Origin: Hyphobacterium sp. SN044
GTDB lineage: Bacteria > Pseudomonadota > Alphaproteobacteria > Caulobacterales > Maricaulaceae
DNA length: 64,000 bases
Assembly (NCBI RefSeq): GCF_021864465.1
Contig: NZ_JAKKUV010000002.1
Location: forward strand, 186,001-250,000
Reading direction: 5' to 3'
Below the pieces are notes generated by a model. That model did no database searches, was not told the DNA's origin, and saw only the letters and a list, made by a program, of their open reading frames with translations. Below are positions 7,679 through 17,189 of this stretch, piece by piece. A program made the position numbers and the translations under genes. Positions within the stretch are counted from its first letter, which is position 1; every line of letters begins with the position of its first letter.

Positions 7679-8368
7679 ATGCGGGGGGAAGTTCTTCGTT
7701 ATGACGATGCGATTGGAGAGGGACTAATCAGTGGGGACGATGGACAAAGATACCGGTTTCAACGTTCTGATCTGATGCAGCTGGAGCCAATTTTTCAAGG
7801 AACCAGAGTTGACTTTCAAATTGTCGACGGGCGCGCAACCGAGATCGTTATTGTCCACGCCACGGCCATCTCGAAACCCAGAATTGCGCCCACATCGACC
7901 CACACAAATGAGGATCTAAGTCTCTGGGAGTATTTTATAAAAAGCTTTCGTCTTTTTGCAAGTTTTGAGGGCAGGGCGCGACGGAAAGAATTTTGGTCGT
8001 TTGTTTTATTTTATTATGTTATACTCATTGGAATGATTGGTGTTTTTATTTTAATAACAGAGAATACCGAAATACGTCATTCGCGAAATTATGACTCAAT
8101 TGGGGCGGCATTTTCATTTATTATAATTGTATTTTTGGTTGGAACGATAATACCCCACCTAGCGGTTACTGTTCGTCGATTGCACGATTCAGGAAATTCT
8201 GGTTGGTGGGTATTGATCTCTCTGATCCCCTACATTGGTGGAATTATTCTATTGATCATGATGTTGATCCCCTCGGAGGAGAGGGTCAACAAGCACGGGC
8301 CTGTTCCAAAGCCTGCCCCGAACGCAGGAATTTCTACCGTTTCGAACAAACCTTGGGAAAGAAAATGA
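7679..8368 (+). CDS. DUF805 membrane protein with N-terminal OB/cold-shock-like domain
   Basis: A 229-residue two-part protein. Residues ~1-60 (RGEVLRYDDAIGEGLISGDDGQRY... then VDFQIVDGRATEIVIV) resemble a small OB/cold-shock-like beta domain; residues ~85-215 are a DUF805 membrane domain with FASFEGRARRKEFWSF, four hydrophobic helices and the VRRLHDSGNSGWW motif. Function is unknown. GTGGAGG precedes ATG 7679 by 6 bases. The middle (about 7920-8230) is much more AT-rich than the flanks. The stop overlaps the mmsB start (ATGA), so the two are translationally coupled although nothing links their functions. Confidence 0.8.
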   Translation: MRGEVLRYDDAIGEGLISGDDGQRYRFQRSDLMQLEPIFQGTRVDFQIVDGRATEIVIVHATAISKPRIAPTSTHTNEDLSLWEYFIKSFRLFASFEGRARRKEFWSFVLFYYVILIGMIGVFILITENTEIRHSRNYDSIGAAFSFIIIVFLVGTIIPHLAVTVRRLHDSGNSGWWVLISLIPYIGGIILLIMMLIPSEERVNKHGPVPKPAPNAGISTVSNKPWERK

Positions 8369-9255
8369 GCCATATCGCATTCATCGGCCTCGGGAATATG
8401 GGCTCGGGCATGGCGGCGAACCTCGCCAAGGCCGGGCATACCGTCCACGCCTTCGACCTGTCGCCGGAAGCGGTGAAACGGGCCGAAGCGGCCGGGGCGC
8501 GCGGTGTCGACAGTGCGGCAAATGCCGTGGCGGGGGCGGCGGCGGTCGTCACCATGCTGCCCGCGGGCAAGCATGTGCGGTCGGTCTATGAGGGCGAGAT
8601 TTTCCCGAACGCCAAGCCCGGCACGCTGATGATGGATTGTTCGACGATCGACGTGGCCACGGCGCGTTCGGTCGGCGAGGCGGCGGCGGCCAAGGGCTTC
8701 GACTTCGTTGATGCGCCGGTGTCGGGCGGTGTCGCGGCAGCCGAAGGCGGCACGCTGACCTTCATGGTCGGCGGTCCGGAAGCGGCGTTCAAAAAGGCCG
8801 AAGACTATCTGTCGAAGATGGGCAAGGCGGTGATCCATGCCGGCGATGCCGGGACGGGGCAGGCGGCGAAGATCTGCAACAACATGCTGCTGGCGATCCA
8901 CATGATCGGCACGTGCGAGGCCTTCGCGCTGGCCGACAAGCTGGGACTCGACCGGCAGAAATTCTTCGACATCGCGTCGAAGGCCTCGGGGCAGAACTGG
9001 TCGCTGACCAGCTATTGCCCAGTGCCGGGTCCGCTTCCGTCCTCGGCGGCGAACCGCGACTACACGCCGGGCTTCGCCACCGCGATGATGCTGAAGGATC
9101 TGAAGCTGGCGATGGATGCCGCGGCGACCGCCGGAGCGTCGACGCCGCTCGGCGCGCAGGCCGAAGCCCTCTATGCCATGTTCGACGGTCTGGGCGGGCG
9201 CGAGAAGGATTTCTCGGGCATTTTCAAGATGATCGACGGCAGCTGGCGCGGCTGA
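8365..9255 (+). CDS. mmsB: 3-hydroxyisobutyrate dehydrogenase
   Basis: A 296-residue NAD-dependent beta-hydroxyacid dehydrogenase that oxidises 3-hydroxyisobutyrate to methylmalonate semialdehyde in valine catabolism. The N-terminal Rossmann motif is FIGLGNMGSGMAANLAKAGH; MDCSTIDVATAR and FVDAPVSGGVAAAEGGTL form the substrate-binding region; the catalytic lysine is in GQAAKICNNMLL; DYTPGFATAMMLKDLKLA is the C-terminal family signature. ATG 8365 sits in the ATGA overlap with the DUF805 gene. The gene for the next enzyme (methylmalonate semialdehyde dehydrogenase) is not in this window. Confidence 0.95.
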   Translation: MSHIAFIGLGNMGSGMAANLAKAGHTVHAFDLSPEAVKRAEAAGARGVDSAANAVAGAAAVVTMLPAGKHVRSVYEGEIFPNAKPGTLMMDCSTIDVATARSVGEAAAAKGFDFVDAPVSGGVAAAEGGTLTFMVGGPEAAFKKAEDYLSKMGKAVIHAGDAGTGQAAKICNNMLLAIHMIGTCEAFALADKLGLDRQKFFDIASKASGQNWSLTSYCPVPGPLPSSAANRDYTPGFATAMMLKDLKLAMDAAATAGASTPLGAQAEALYAMFDGLGGREKDFSGIFKMIDGSWRG

Positions 9256-9340
9256 ACAGTCGCTTAAGCGGTTTCTTTACCCCTGTCTGGCACTCTGGTC
9301 CGCAAACAAGAAAAATCTTGGGTGGATTGGAGTGCGGGAT

Positions 9341-9832
9341 ATGGCGATTGCCGAAGTCCTGTCCAGCGGCGCCAAAGTGCGCCCGGACTATCTGGAAATG
9401 CTGCAGCGCGTGGAGCGTCTGCACCGTCACCTGCTCGATGTCGTCAAGGACGAACTCGACCGGGAAGGCATGGGCGACCTGACCAGTGTTCAGGCGCTTT
9501 TGCTGTTCAATATCGGGGATTCGGTCCTGACCGCGGGCGAGCTGCGCACGCGCGGGCACTATCTCGGCTCGAACGTCTCCTACAATCTGAAGAAGCTCGT
9601 CGATCTCGGCTATATCGACCAGAACCGGTCGGAAGATGACCGGCGCACGGTCCAGATTGCCCTGACCGACAAGGGCCATGCGGTCCGCGCGCTTCTGACC
9701 GGCCTGTTCGCGCGCCAGTCGGCGGCGCTCGGCCCGTCGGGGGGTCTGGAAGAGGACAAGGTCGAGGCGACCAATCTGGCGCTCGGCCGCCTGGAGCGCT
9801 TCTGGACCGACCATATCCGGTTCCGCCTGTAA
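9341..9832 (+). CDS. MarR-family winged-helix transcriptional regulator
   Basis: A 163-residue regulator. An N-terminal helix (MLQRVERLHRHLLDVV) is followed by the winged helix-turn-helix: LTSVQALLLFNIGD, then AGELRTRGHYLGSNVSYNLKKLVDLGYI as recognition helix, and the wing QNRSEDDRRTVQIALTDKGH. This resembles the LdtR-type MarR proteins of alphaproteobacteria that control cell-wall enzymes; ligand and targets are unknown here. ATG 9341 is preferred because GGAG lies 8 bases upstream; GTG 9332 is an alternative. The upstream region contains CAAGA-N4-TCTTG (9307-9320) and the palindrome CGCTTAAGCG (9261-9270), possible operator elements. Confidence 0.85.
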   Translation: MAIAEVLSSGAKVRPDYLEMLQRVERLHRHLLDVVKDELDREGMGDLTSVQALLLFNIGDSVLTAGELRTRGHYLGSNVSYNLKKLVDLGYIDQNRSEDDRRTVQIALTDKGHAVRALLTGLFARQSAALGPSGGLEEDKVEATNLALGRLERFWTDHIRFRL

Positions 9833-9939
9833 TTTTCAGCGCCTGCGTCTATCTGTCCTTCTCGCCATGAACGTTCGGGCGTGTTTTAACGTCCGCAACG
9901 GAATCGTGACGGCCAAGCCGTTCAACGAGCAGGACGATG

Positions 9940-11154
9940 ATGGACTACAAAGCCGCCTTCACCAGTGCCGTGGCGCGTGTCCGCGCCGAGGGGCGCTACC
10001 GGGTCTTCGCGAACCTGCTGCGCCGCAAGGGTGAATTCCCGCGCGCCCGCTGGCGGACGCCGGACGGCGATACGCGCGATGTGACGGTGTGGTGTTCAAA
10101 CGACTATCTCGGCATGGGGCAAAGTGCCTGCGTGACGGAGTCGATGAAAAAGGCGATCGACGAGGTCGGCGCCGGCGCGGGCGGCACGCGCAACATCTCC
10201 GGCACAACGAATTACCATGTCGAGCTGGAGCGTTCGCTCGCCGATCTGCACGGCAAGGAAGCCGCGTTGCTCTTCACCTCCGGCTATATCTCGAACGAGG
10301 CGACGATCGCCACGCTCGGCAAGATCCTGCCGAATCTGATCATCTTCTCCGACGCGCTGAACCATGCCTCGATGATCGAGGGTGTGCGCGGCGCCAAGTG
10401 CGAGAAACATGTCTGGCGGCACAATGACGTTGCCCATCTCGAGGAATTGCTGAAAGCCGCGCCGAAGGATGCGCCGAAGCTGATTGCGTTCGAGAGCGTC
10501 TATTCGATGGACGGCGATATCGGCCCCATCGAGGCGGTCTGCGATCTCGCCGACAAGTATGGCGCGATGACCTATCTGGACGAGGTTCACGCCGTCGGGC
10601 TCTACGGTCTGCGCGGCGGCGGCATCTCCGAACAGGAAGGGCTGGCGGACCGGCTGACTATTATCGAAGGCACGCTCGGCAAGGCATTCGGCGTCATGGG
10701 CGGTTATATTGCTGCGGATGCCGTGATCGTCGACGCGATCCGCTCCTGGGCACCGGGCTTCATCTTCACGACGTCGCTGGCGCCGGCACTGGCCGCCGGG
10801 GCGCGGGCAAGCGTCGAATACCTGAAGTCGGACCATTCGCTGCGCGAGCGGCACCAGGAACGCGCCGCGACACTGAAGGCGAAGCTGGCCGATGCCGGCC
10901 TGCCGGTGATGGACACGCCGACGCATATCGTGCCGGTGAAGGTCGGCGATCCGGTACTGTGCAAGCGGCTCAGCGATGTGCTGCTGGAAGAGCACGGCAT
11001 CTACGTCCAGCCGATCAACTACCCGACCGTGCCGCGCGGCACCGAGCGCCTGCGGTTCACCCCGTCGCCGCTGCACACGGACGCGATGATGGACGAGCTG
11101 GTCGATGCTCTGCGTGCCGTCTTCCAGCGCTATTCCAACGTCCGGGTCGCATGA
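9940..11154 (+). CDS. hemA: 5-aminolevulinate synthase
   Basis: A 404-residue PLP enzyme condensing glycine and succinyl-CoA to 5-aminolevulinate, the alphaproteobacterial (C4) entry to haem. Landmarks: [67 protein letters not shown], and the Schiff-base lysine in [14 protein letters not shown]. Length and order are normal for ALAS; the closely related KBL/BioF enzymes lack this N-terminal MDYKAAF segment. Two ATGs are adjacent (9937, 9940); AGGA is better spaced for 9940. No Fnr or Irr box is obvious upstream. The stop overlaps the next ATG (ATGA). Confidence 0.96.
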   Translation: MDYKAAFTSAVARVRAEGRYRVFANLLRRKGEFPRARWRTPDGDTRDVTVWCSNDYLGMGQSACVTESMKKAIDEVGAGAGGTRNISGTTNYHVELERSLADLHGKEAALLFTSGYISNEATIATLGKILPNLIIFSDALNHASMIEGVRGAKCEKHVWRHNDVAHLEELLKAAPKDAPKLIAFESVYSMDGDIGPIEAVCDLADKYGAMTYLDEVHAVGLYGLRGGGISEQEGLADRLTIIEGTLGKAFGVMGGYIAADAVIVDAIRSWAPGFIFTTSLAPALAAGARASVEYLKSDHSLRERHQERAATLKAKLADAGLPVMDTPTHIVPVKVGDPVLCKRLSDVLLEEHGIYVQPINYPTVPRGTERLRFTPSPLHTDAMMDELVDALRAVFQRYSNVRVA

Positions 11155-11420
11155 GCAGCGCGTCCGGCGGACATGATTCCGGCGGGCAGGGGCGCGAATA
11201 CCTGATCGAATTCATCGATATGGGCCACGCCGTGCGCGTGGCGGCGATCGACGTCGAGACCGGCGAGGAAGTCGTCATCCAGGCGCCGAAATCCGCCACC
11301 GAGGCGGAGATGAAGCGTGTTGTCGTGGCGAAGCTCGACCGAAAGCTGGGCCTGACCGGCAAGGACACCCCGGAAAAGAAACGGCCGGGCACTGGGCCCG
11401 GCCGCGGTATCAAGGTCTGA
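11151..11420 (+). CDS. small conserved protein coupled to hemA (DUF6898-like)
   Basis: An 89-residue soluble protein whose start overlaps the hemA stop. The core [28 protein letters not shown] looks like a small beta-rich domain, followed by a helix ([18 protein letters not shown]) and a charged Pro/Gly tail. Small proteins of this type follow hemA in other alphaproteobacteria; I think it matches DUF6898, but from memory only. Translational coupling suggests a function linked to ALAS amounts or activity, which is inference. A GC-rich inverted repeat lies in its last codons (about 11392-11403). Confidence 0.65.
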   Translation: MSSASGGHDSGGQGREYLIEFIDMGHAVRVAAIDVETGEEVVIQAPKSATEAEMKRVVVAKLDRKLGLTGKDTPEKKRPGTGPGRGIKV

Positions 11421-11430
11421 AACGACCTGA

Positions 11431-11862
11431 TTACTTCTTCTTGGCTGCCTTGCCGCCACGGCCGAGGCCGATCTGCTTGGCAAATTGCGAGCGGCGCTTG
11501 GAATAGTTCGGCGCGACCATCGGATAGTCGGCGGGCAGGCCCCACTTGCGGCGGTAATCTTCCGGCGACATATCGTATTGCGAGCGCAGATAGCGCTTCA
11601 GCATTTTCAGCTTCTTGCCGTCTTCCAGACAGATGATGAAGTCGTCCGTGACGGACTTCGAAACCGGAACGGCCGGCTTCTGCTTCACTTCCGGCTTCAC
11701 GCCGGTGCCCGAAATATCATTCATCGTCGCATGAACATTGCGAATCAGTTCCGGCAGCGACTCAGACGGGATCGAATTGTTCGCAACAAAGGACGCGACG
11801 ATGTCGGTCGTCATGCGCAGCAGTTCTTCGTTGTCGACGATGGGAGAGGTTTCTTCGGTCAT
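11431..11862 (-). CDS. MucR/Ros-family transcriptional regulator lacking the zinc-ligand histidines
   Basis: A 143-residue MucR-type regulator: an acidic helical N-terminal half, then the DNA-binding half DDFIICLEDGKKLKMLKRYL, MSPEDYRRKWGLPADYPMVAPNY and a basic tail GRGGKAAKKK. MucR proteins bind AT-rich promoters and silence virulence, exopolysaccharide and cell-cycle genes. Family members usually carry Cys-x2-Cys/Asp-x9-His-x3-His; here Cys78 and Asp81 remain but the histidine positions are Tyr91 and Gln95, so zinc coordination is not expected. ATG 11862 follows an AGGTAG ribosome site. It is divergent from glyA; the gap holds CTTTGC-N4-GCAAAG (11979-11994). Confidence 0.9.
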   Translation of the reverse strand: MTEETSPIVDNEELLRMTTDIVASFVANNSIPSESLPELIRNVHATMNDISGTGVKPEVKQKPAVPVSKSVTDDFIICLEDGKKLKMLKRYLRSQYDMSPEDYRRKWGLPADYPMVAPNYSKRRSQFAKQIGLGRGGKAAKKK

Positions 11863-12082
11863 CAATCTACCTGTTGTTTGAAACGGCTTCGAACTCGGCA
11901 AGAAAAGGCCTGACCGGGTGGTAGTCCTATGTAAAGAAGCTTTCAAGTCAATATTACGGTAAAATTTGTTCAAATGCACTTTGCGCGTGCAAAGGCTCGA
12001 GCGTTCGCGCCTGCGGGGCTCATGCGTTGCCAGCACGGCAGAGCATCCGTATCTAGGGGATGAAGGCGAAGGGAGTCACACG

Positions 12083-13381
<1,299 letters not shown>

Positions 13382-13392
13382 GGAGACGCAAT

Positions 13393-13881
13393 TTGCGCTG
13401 CCCCTTCTGTTCGCATGACGACACGCAGGTGAAGGACAGCCGCCCGGCCGAGGACGGTGCGGCGATCCGGCGGCGGCGGCAATGCCCGTCCTGCGGCGCG
13501 CGTTTCACCACGTTCGAACGGGTGCAGTTGCGTGAGCTGACCGTGCTGAAGAAGGGCGGGCGGCGTGCGCCCTTTGACCGGCACAAGCTGGAGCGTTCGG
13601 TCCAGCTGGCGGCGCAGAAGCGCAATATCGATCCCGAGCGGATCGAGCAGATGGTGTCCGGCATCGTCCGGCGCCTGGAAAGCCTCGGCGAGCCGGAAAT
13701 CCCGTCGGAGAAGATCGGCGAGCTGGTCATGGACGCGCTCAAGAATCTCGATCCGGTGGCCTATGTCCGCTACGCCTCGGTCTATCGCGACTTCCGCGAG
13801 GTCGGCGATTTCAGCCAGTTCATCAGCGGCGAAAAATTGAGCCCGAAGGGCAAAACCGAAAAGCCGAAGGACGGCGAATGA
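13393..13881 (+). CDS. nrdR: transcriptional repressor NrdR
   Basis: A 162-residue ATP/dATP-sensing repressor of ribonucleotide reductase genes. The N-terminal zinc ribbon has two CxxC pairs (RCPFCSHDD and [14 protein letters not shown]), followed by the ATP-cone domain beginning [19 protein letters not shown] and the conserved [13 protein letters not shown]. The start is TTG 13393, placing RCPFC at the very N-terminus as in the family, with AGGAG 7 bases upstream. The stop overlaps the next ATG (ATGA). Position between glyA and the riboflavin genes is the usual alphaproteobacterial arrangement. Confidence 0.96.
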   Translation: MRCPFCSHDDTQVKDSRPAEDGAAIRRRRQCPSCGARFTTFERVQLRELTVLKKGGRRAPFDRHKLERSVQLAAQKRNIDPERIEQMVSGIVRRLESLGEPEIPSEKIGELVMDALKNLDPVAYVRYASVYRDFREVGDFSQFISGEKLSPKGKTEKPKDGE

Positions 13882-14546
13882 CGCGTCCGCGCGTCACGTT
13901 GAAGCTTGCCACATCGCTCGACGGCCGGATCGCGCTGACGAATGGCGCGTCGCAATGGATCACCGGGCCGGAGTCACGCGCCGAAGTCCATCGCCTGCGC
14001 GCCGAACACGACGCGGTCATGACCGGGATCGGCACCGTGCTGACGGACGATCCGCTGATGTCGGCCCGTATCGAGGGCGAGGAACCGGCCCAGCCCCGGC
14101 GAGTCGTGCTCGACACGCATCTGAAGATTTCGCCCGAAGCGCAGATACTGAACGATGCCGAAGGCGGTCCGGTCATGGTGTTCTGTGGCGGCAGCGTGCC
14201 GGTGCATCTGCGCGACCGCGTTGCGGCAAAGGCAAAGGTCGTCGCACTCAACCGCTATGACGGTCCGTCGATCAGCCTGAAATCCGTTCTGGAGCACCTG
14301 GCCAGAGAAGGCATCGAGACCGTGATGATCGAGGCGGGCGGCAAGATGGCCGGAGCGGCGATGCGCTCGGGACTCGTCGACCGGATCGAATGGTTTCGCG
14401 CGCCGATACTGCTTGGCGGGGATGCGCGCAGTGCGATCGACAGTCTCGGCCTTGAGCGTTTGGACGAAGCGCCCATCTTCTCCCGCAAATCCGTCACCGA
14501 ATGCGGCGACGATCTCTGGGAATCCTACGAGCGGGCGGGCGATTGA
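13878..14546 (+). CDS. RibD reductase domain only (5-amino-6-(5-phosphoribosylamino)uracil reductase)
   Basis: A 222-residue protein corresponding to the C-terminal reductase half of Rib[28 protein letters not shown], then [19 protein letters not shown], and a C-terminal [17 protein letters not shown]. It reduces the ribosyl side chain with NADPH. The usual N-terminal deaminase domain with its zinc-binding HAE and PCxxxGRTPPC motifs is absent, and there is no room for it because the ATG overlaps the nrdR stop. The deaminase must therefore be encoded elsewhere. It is followed directly by ribE. Confidence 0.9.
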   Translation: MTRPRVTLKLATSLDGRIALTNGASQWITGPESRAEVHRLRAEHDAVMTGIGTVLTDDPLMSARIEGEEPAQPRRVVLDTHLKISPEAQILNDAEGGPVMVFCGGSVPVHLRDRVAAKAKVVALNRYDGPSISLKSVLEHLAREGIETVMIEAGGKMAGAAMRSGLVDRIEWFRAPILLGGDARSAIDSLGLERLDEAPIFSRKSVTECGDDLWESYERAGD

Positions 14547-15158
14547 ATGTTCACGGGACTGGTCAGTGCGGTCGGCGAGATCGTTTCGGTCGAGGCGGGC
14601 GATGTTCACCGCTTCGCCGTGCGCAGCCCGTACGATGCCGCGGGCATCGAACTCGGCGCGTCGATCAGTCACGCCGGGGCCTGCCTGACGGTGACGTCCG
14701 TCAAAGCGAACGGCGAAGGCGCGATTCATACCGTCGAGGTTTCGCCGGAGACGTTGGCGCGCACGACGCTCGGGAGCTGGATGCAAGGCTCGAAGGTCAA
14801 TCTCGAACGCTCGCTGAAAATGGGCGGCGAACTCGGCGGTCACCTTGTGACGGGCCATGTCGACGGGGTCGGCACGGTCCGTGCCTTCGCGCGTGAGGGC
14901 GAGTGGACAAGGATCGACATCGCGATGCCGGACGCGCTGGCACGTTTCATCGCCGAGAAGGGTTCGATTGCGGTCGATGGCGTGTCGCTGACGGTGAACA
15001 CGGCGGGCGCTGAGACGTTCTCCGTGATGATCATTCCGCACACGGCGTCGGTGACGACGCTCGGCGCGCTGAAGGCCGGGGATGCGGTCAATCTGGAAGT
15101 CGACCTGATGGCGCGCTATGCCGCGCGCCTCGCGCAATTCGAAAAGGCCGCGAAGTGA
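14547..15158 (+). CDS. ribE: riboflavin synthase alpha subunit
   Basis: A 203-residue riboflavin synthase (dismutation of two lumazines to riboflavin). The N-terminal MFTGLVSAVGEIV is diagnostic, and the protein holds two lumazine-binding repeats: the first with GASISHAGACLTV, the second with GHLVTGHVDGVG and KGSIAVDGVSLTVN. Its ATG directly abuts the upstream stop (TGAATG) and its stop overlaps the GTG of the next gene, indicating one translationally coupled operon. Confidence 0.96.
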   Translation: MFTGLVSAVGEIVSVEAGDVHRFAVRSPYDAAGIELGASISHAGACLTVTSVKANGEGAIHTVEVSPETLARTTLGSWMQGSKVNLERSLKMGGELGGHLVTGHVDGVGTVRAFAREGEWTRIDIAMPDALARFIAEKGSIAVDGVSLTVNTAGAETFSVMIIPHTASVTTLGALKAGDAVNLEVDLMARYAARLAQFEKAAK

Positions 15159-16285
15159 GCCAGACCTCCGATACGCCGCTCTCGCCGATCGAGGACATCA
15201 TCGAGGATGCCCGCAACGGGCGGATGTTCATCCTGGTCGATGCCGATGACCGTGAGAATGAGGGCGACCTGGTCATCCCGGCGCAGTTCGCGACCCCCGA
15301 TGCGGTGAATTTCATGGCCAAGCACGGGCGCGGGCTGATCTGCCTGTCGCTGACCGGCGAGCGGGCGAACACGCTCGGTCTGAAGCTGATGAGCTCCGAC
15401 AACCGTTCGCGCCACCAGACCGCCTTCACCGTCTCCATCGAGGCGCGCGAGGGGATCTCGACCGGGATATCCGCCCATGACCGCGCCCGGACGATCTCGG
15501 TCGCGACCGATCCCTCGAAGGGGGCGGACGACATCGTGTCCCCCGGCCACGTCTTCCCGCTGGTCGCGCGCGATGGCGGCGTGCTGGTCCGCGCGGGGCA
15601 TACCGAAGCGGCGGTGGACGTGTCGCGCCTCGCGGGGCTCGGCCCGGCCGGCGTGATCTGCGAGATCATGAATGAAGACGGGACGATGGCGCGTATGCCG
15701 GATCTCGTCGCCTTCGCGCAGCTGCACGGGCTGAAGATCGGCACGATTGCCGACCTGATCGCCTATCGCCGCAAGCATGACCGCTTCATCGAGCGGCGGC
15801 TGGAAACCCCGTTCGAGAGCCGGTGGGGCGGGGCGTTCGATCTCGTCGTTTTCCGCAACACGATCGACGGCGCGGAGCATGTCGCGCTGGTCAAGGGCAA
15901 GCCGAGCGCCAAATCACCGACGCTGGTCCGGATGCACAAGGTCAGCTTCGCCGACGATGTGATCGGCGCGGCGGGTGACCGGTCCGGCCTGGTCGAAGAG
16001 GGTATCCGTGCGCTCACCGCGCATGACGGCCCGGCCGTGATGGTCTGCATCCGGGAAACCAATCCGAATGCGATCATCGAGCGGCTCGGCGCGGCCCCTG
16101 TCGAACCGACCTCACAGCGTGAGGAGCGCCGTCTGCGCGAATACGGAATCGGCGCGCAGATCCTGCTCGATCTGGGCGTGCGCGAGATGATCCTCCTGTC
16201 CACTGCACCACAGACGATTGTCGGCCTTGACGGTTACGGCCTGACGGTGAAGGAGGTGCGGGACATCCGCAGCGAGGCTTCATGA
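15155..16285 (+). CDS. ribB: 3,4-dihydroxy-2-butanone 4-phosphate synthase with degenerate RibA-like domain (RibBX type)
   Basis: A 376-residue fusion. Residues ~1-210 are a complete RibB domain with the acidic metal-binding loop DADDRENEGDLVIPA and GHTEAAVDV, making the four-carbon unit of lumazine from ribulose 5-phosphate. The C-terminal ~165 residues resemble GTP cyclohydrolase II, but the zinc motif (Cys-x10-Cys-x-Cys) is gone: the region reads SFADDVIGAAGDRSG. GTP cyclohydrolase activity is therefore not expected, as in the RibBX hybrids described in Proteobacteria. The start is GTG 15155 in a GTGA overlap; the stop overlaps ribH. Confidence 0.92.
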   Translation: MSQTSDTPLSPIEDIIEDARNGRMFILVDADDRENEGDLVIPAQFATPDAVNFMAKHGRGLICLSLTGERANTLGLKLMSSDNRSRHQTAFTVSIEAREGISTGISAHDRARTISVATDPSKGADDIVSPGHVFPLVARDGGVLVRAGHTEAAVDVSRLAGLGPAGVICEIMNEDGTMARMPDLVAFAQLHGLKIGTIADLIAYRRKHDRFIERRLETPFESRWGGAFDLVVFRNTIDGAEHVALVKGKPSAKSPTLVRMHKVSFADDVIGAAGDRSGLVEEGIRALTAHDGPAVMVCIRETNPNAIIERLGAAPVEPTSQREERRLREYGIGAQILLDLGVREMILLSTAPQTIVGLDGYGLTVKEVRDIRSEAS

Positions 16286-16707
16286 GACCCCGGATCCTGA
16301 TCATCACCGCCGTTTTCTATCGCGAGGTGGCCGACGCCCTGACGAAGGGCGCGACCGAAGCGCTGGAGGACTGCGACGTCGACACCGCCGAAGTTCCGGG
16401 CGCGCTGGAACTGCCCGGGGCGATCACGATCGCCGCGTCGTCCGGCGCTGGCTATGATGGCTATGTCGCGCTCGGCTGCGTCATTCGCGGCGAGACCAGC
16501 CATTACGACTATGTCTGCGGCGAGTCCGCGCGCGGCCTGATGGAACTGTCCCTGATGGGCGTGCCGGTCGGGAACGGCATCCTGACGGTGGAGAACCGCG
16601 ACCAGGCGATGGAACGCGCCGTGAAGCGCAACAAGGGCGCCGCGGCGGCGCATGCCGTCCTGTCGCTGATCGCGCTGCGCGACCGGTTCGAGGCAGCCAA
16701 TGACTGA
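16282..16707 (+). CDS. ribH: 6,7-dimethyl-8-ribityllumazine synthase
   Basis: A 141-residue lumazine synthase, joining the RibB product and the RibD product. Landmarks: ITAVFYREVADALTKGA, the substrate-binding EVPGALELPGAI, GYVALGCVIRGETSHYDYVC with the catalytic histidine region, and VPVGNGILTVEN. The length is standard for the icosahedral or pentameric enzyme. Its ATG overlaps the ribB stop (ATGA) and its end overlaps nusB by 8 bases. Confidence 0.96.
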   Translation: MRPRILIITAVFYREVADALTKGATEALEDCDVDTAEVPGALELPGAITIAASSGAGYDGYVALGCVIRGETSHYDYVCGESARGLMELSLMGVPVGNGILTVENRDQAMERAVKRNKGAAAAHAVLSLIALRDRFEAAND

Positions 16708-17188
16708 TCGCAAGGAAACCGACAGCGAGGAACGTGCGCGCCTTCGCGCCGCGTCGCGGCTCGCAGCGGTCCAGGCGCTCTACCAGATGGATCTGTCCGG
16801 TCGCGGCGCGAAGGCCGTGGCCGAGGAATTCCTTGAAGTCCGGTTTCGCGAGGAAGGCGCCGAGCGTCCGATCGTGGAAGCGGACGAAGACCTGTTCTCC
16901 GACATCCTGTCCGGCGTCGTCGCAACGCAGGCCGAGATCGACGATGCGGTCAAGGGTGCGCTCGCCAAGGGCTGGACATTGCCGCGGCTCGACGCGACGG
17001 TGCGCGCGATCCTGCGCTGCGGCGCCTATGAGCTGATGAAGCGGCCGGACGTGCCGGCCCGCGTCGTGATCGACCAGTATGTCGATGTCGCGCACGCCTT
17101 CTTCGAAGGCCCTGAGCCGGGTTTCGTCAATGCGGCGCTCGACACCTGCGCGCGCAAGGTGCGCGGCGACGAGATGAAAGCGAAATAG
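16700..17188 (+). CDS. nusB: transcription antitermination factor NusB
   Basis: A 162-residue all-helical RNA-binding protein that with NusE binds boxA in rRNA leader transcripts. The RAASRLAAVQALYQMDL helix and the C-terminal ILRCGAYELMKRPDVPARVVIDQYVDVAHAFF are typical. It overlaps ribH by 8 bases and is one base ahead of thiL, the common rib-nusB-thiL order in bacteria. Confidence 0.95.
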   Translation: MTDRKETDSEERARLRAASRLAAVQALYQMDLSGRGAKAVAEEFLEVRFREEGAERPIVEADEDLFSDILSGVVATQAEIDDAVKGALAKGWTLPRLDATVRAILRCGAYELMKRPDVPARVVIDQYVDVAHAFFEGPEPGFVNAALDTCARKVRGDEMKAK

Positions 17189-17189
17189 C

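Noticed and set aside
11392-11412. GC-rich hairpin at the end of the hemA-linked small gene as a terminator
   Set aside because: It lies within the coding sequence and has no T-run, so termination there is doubtful.
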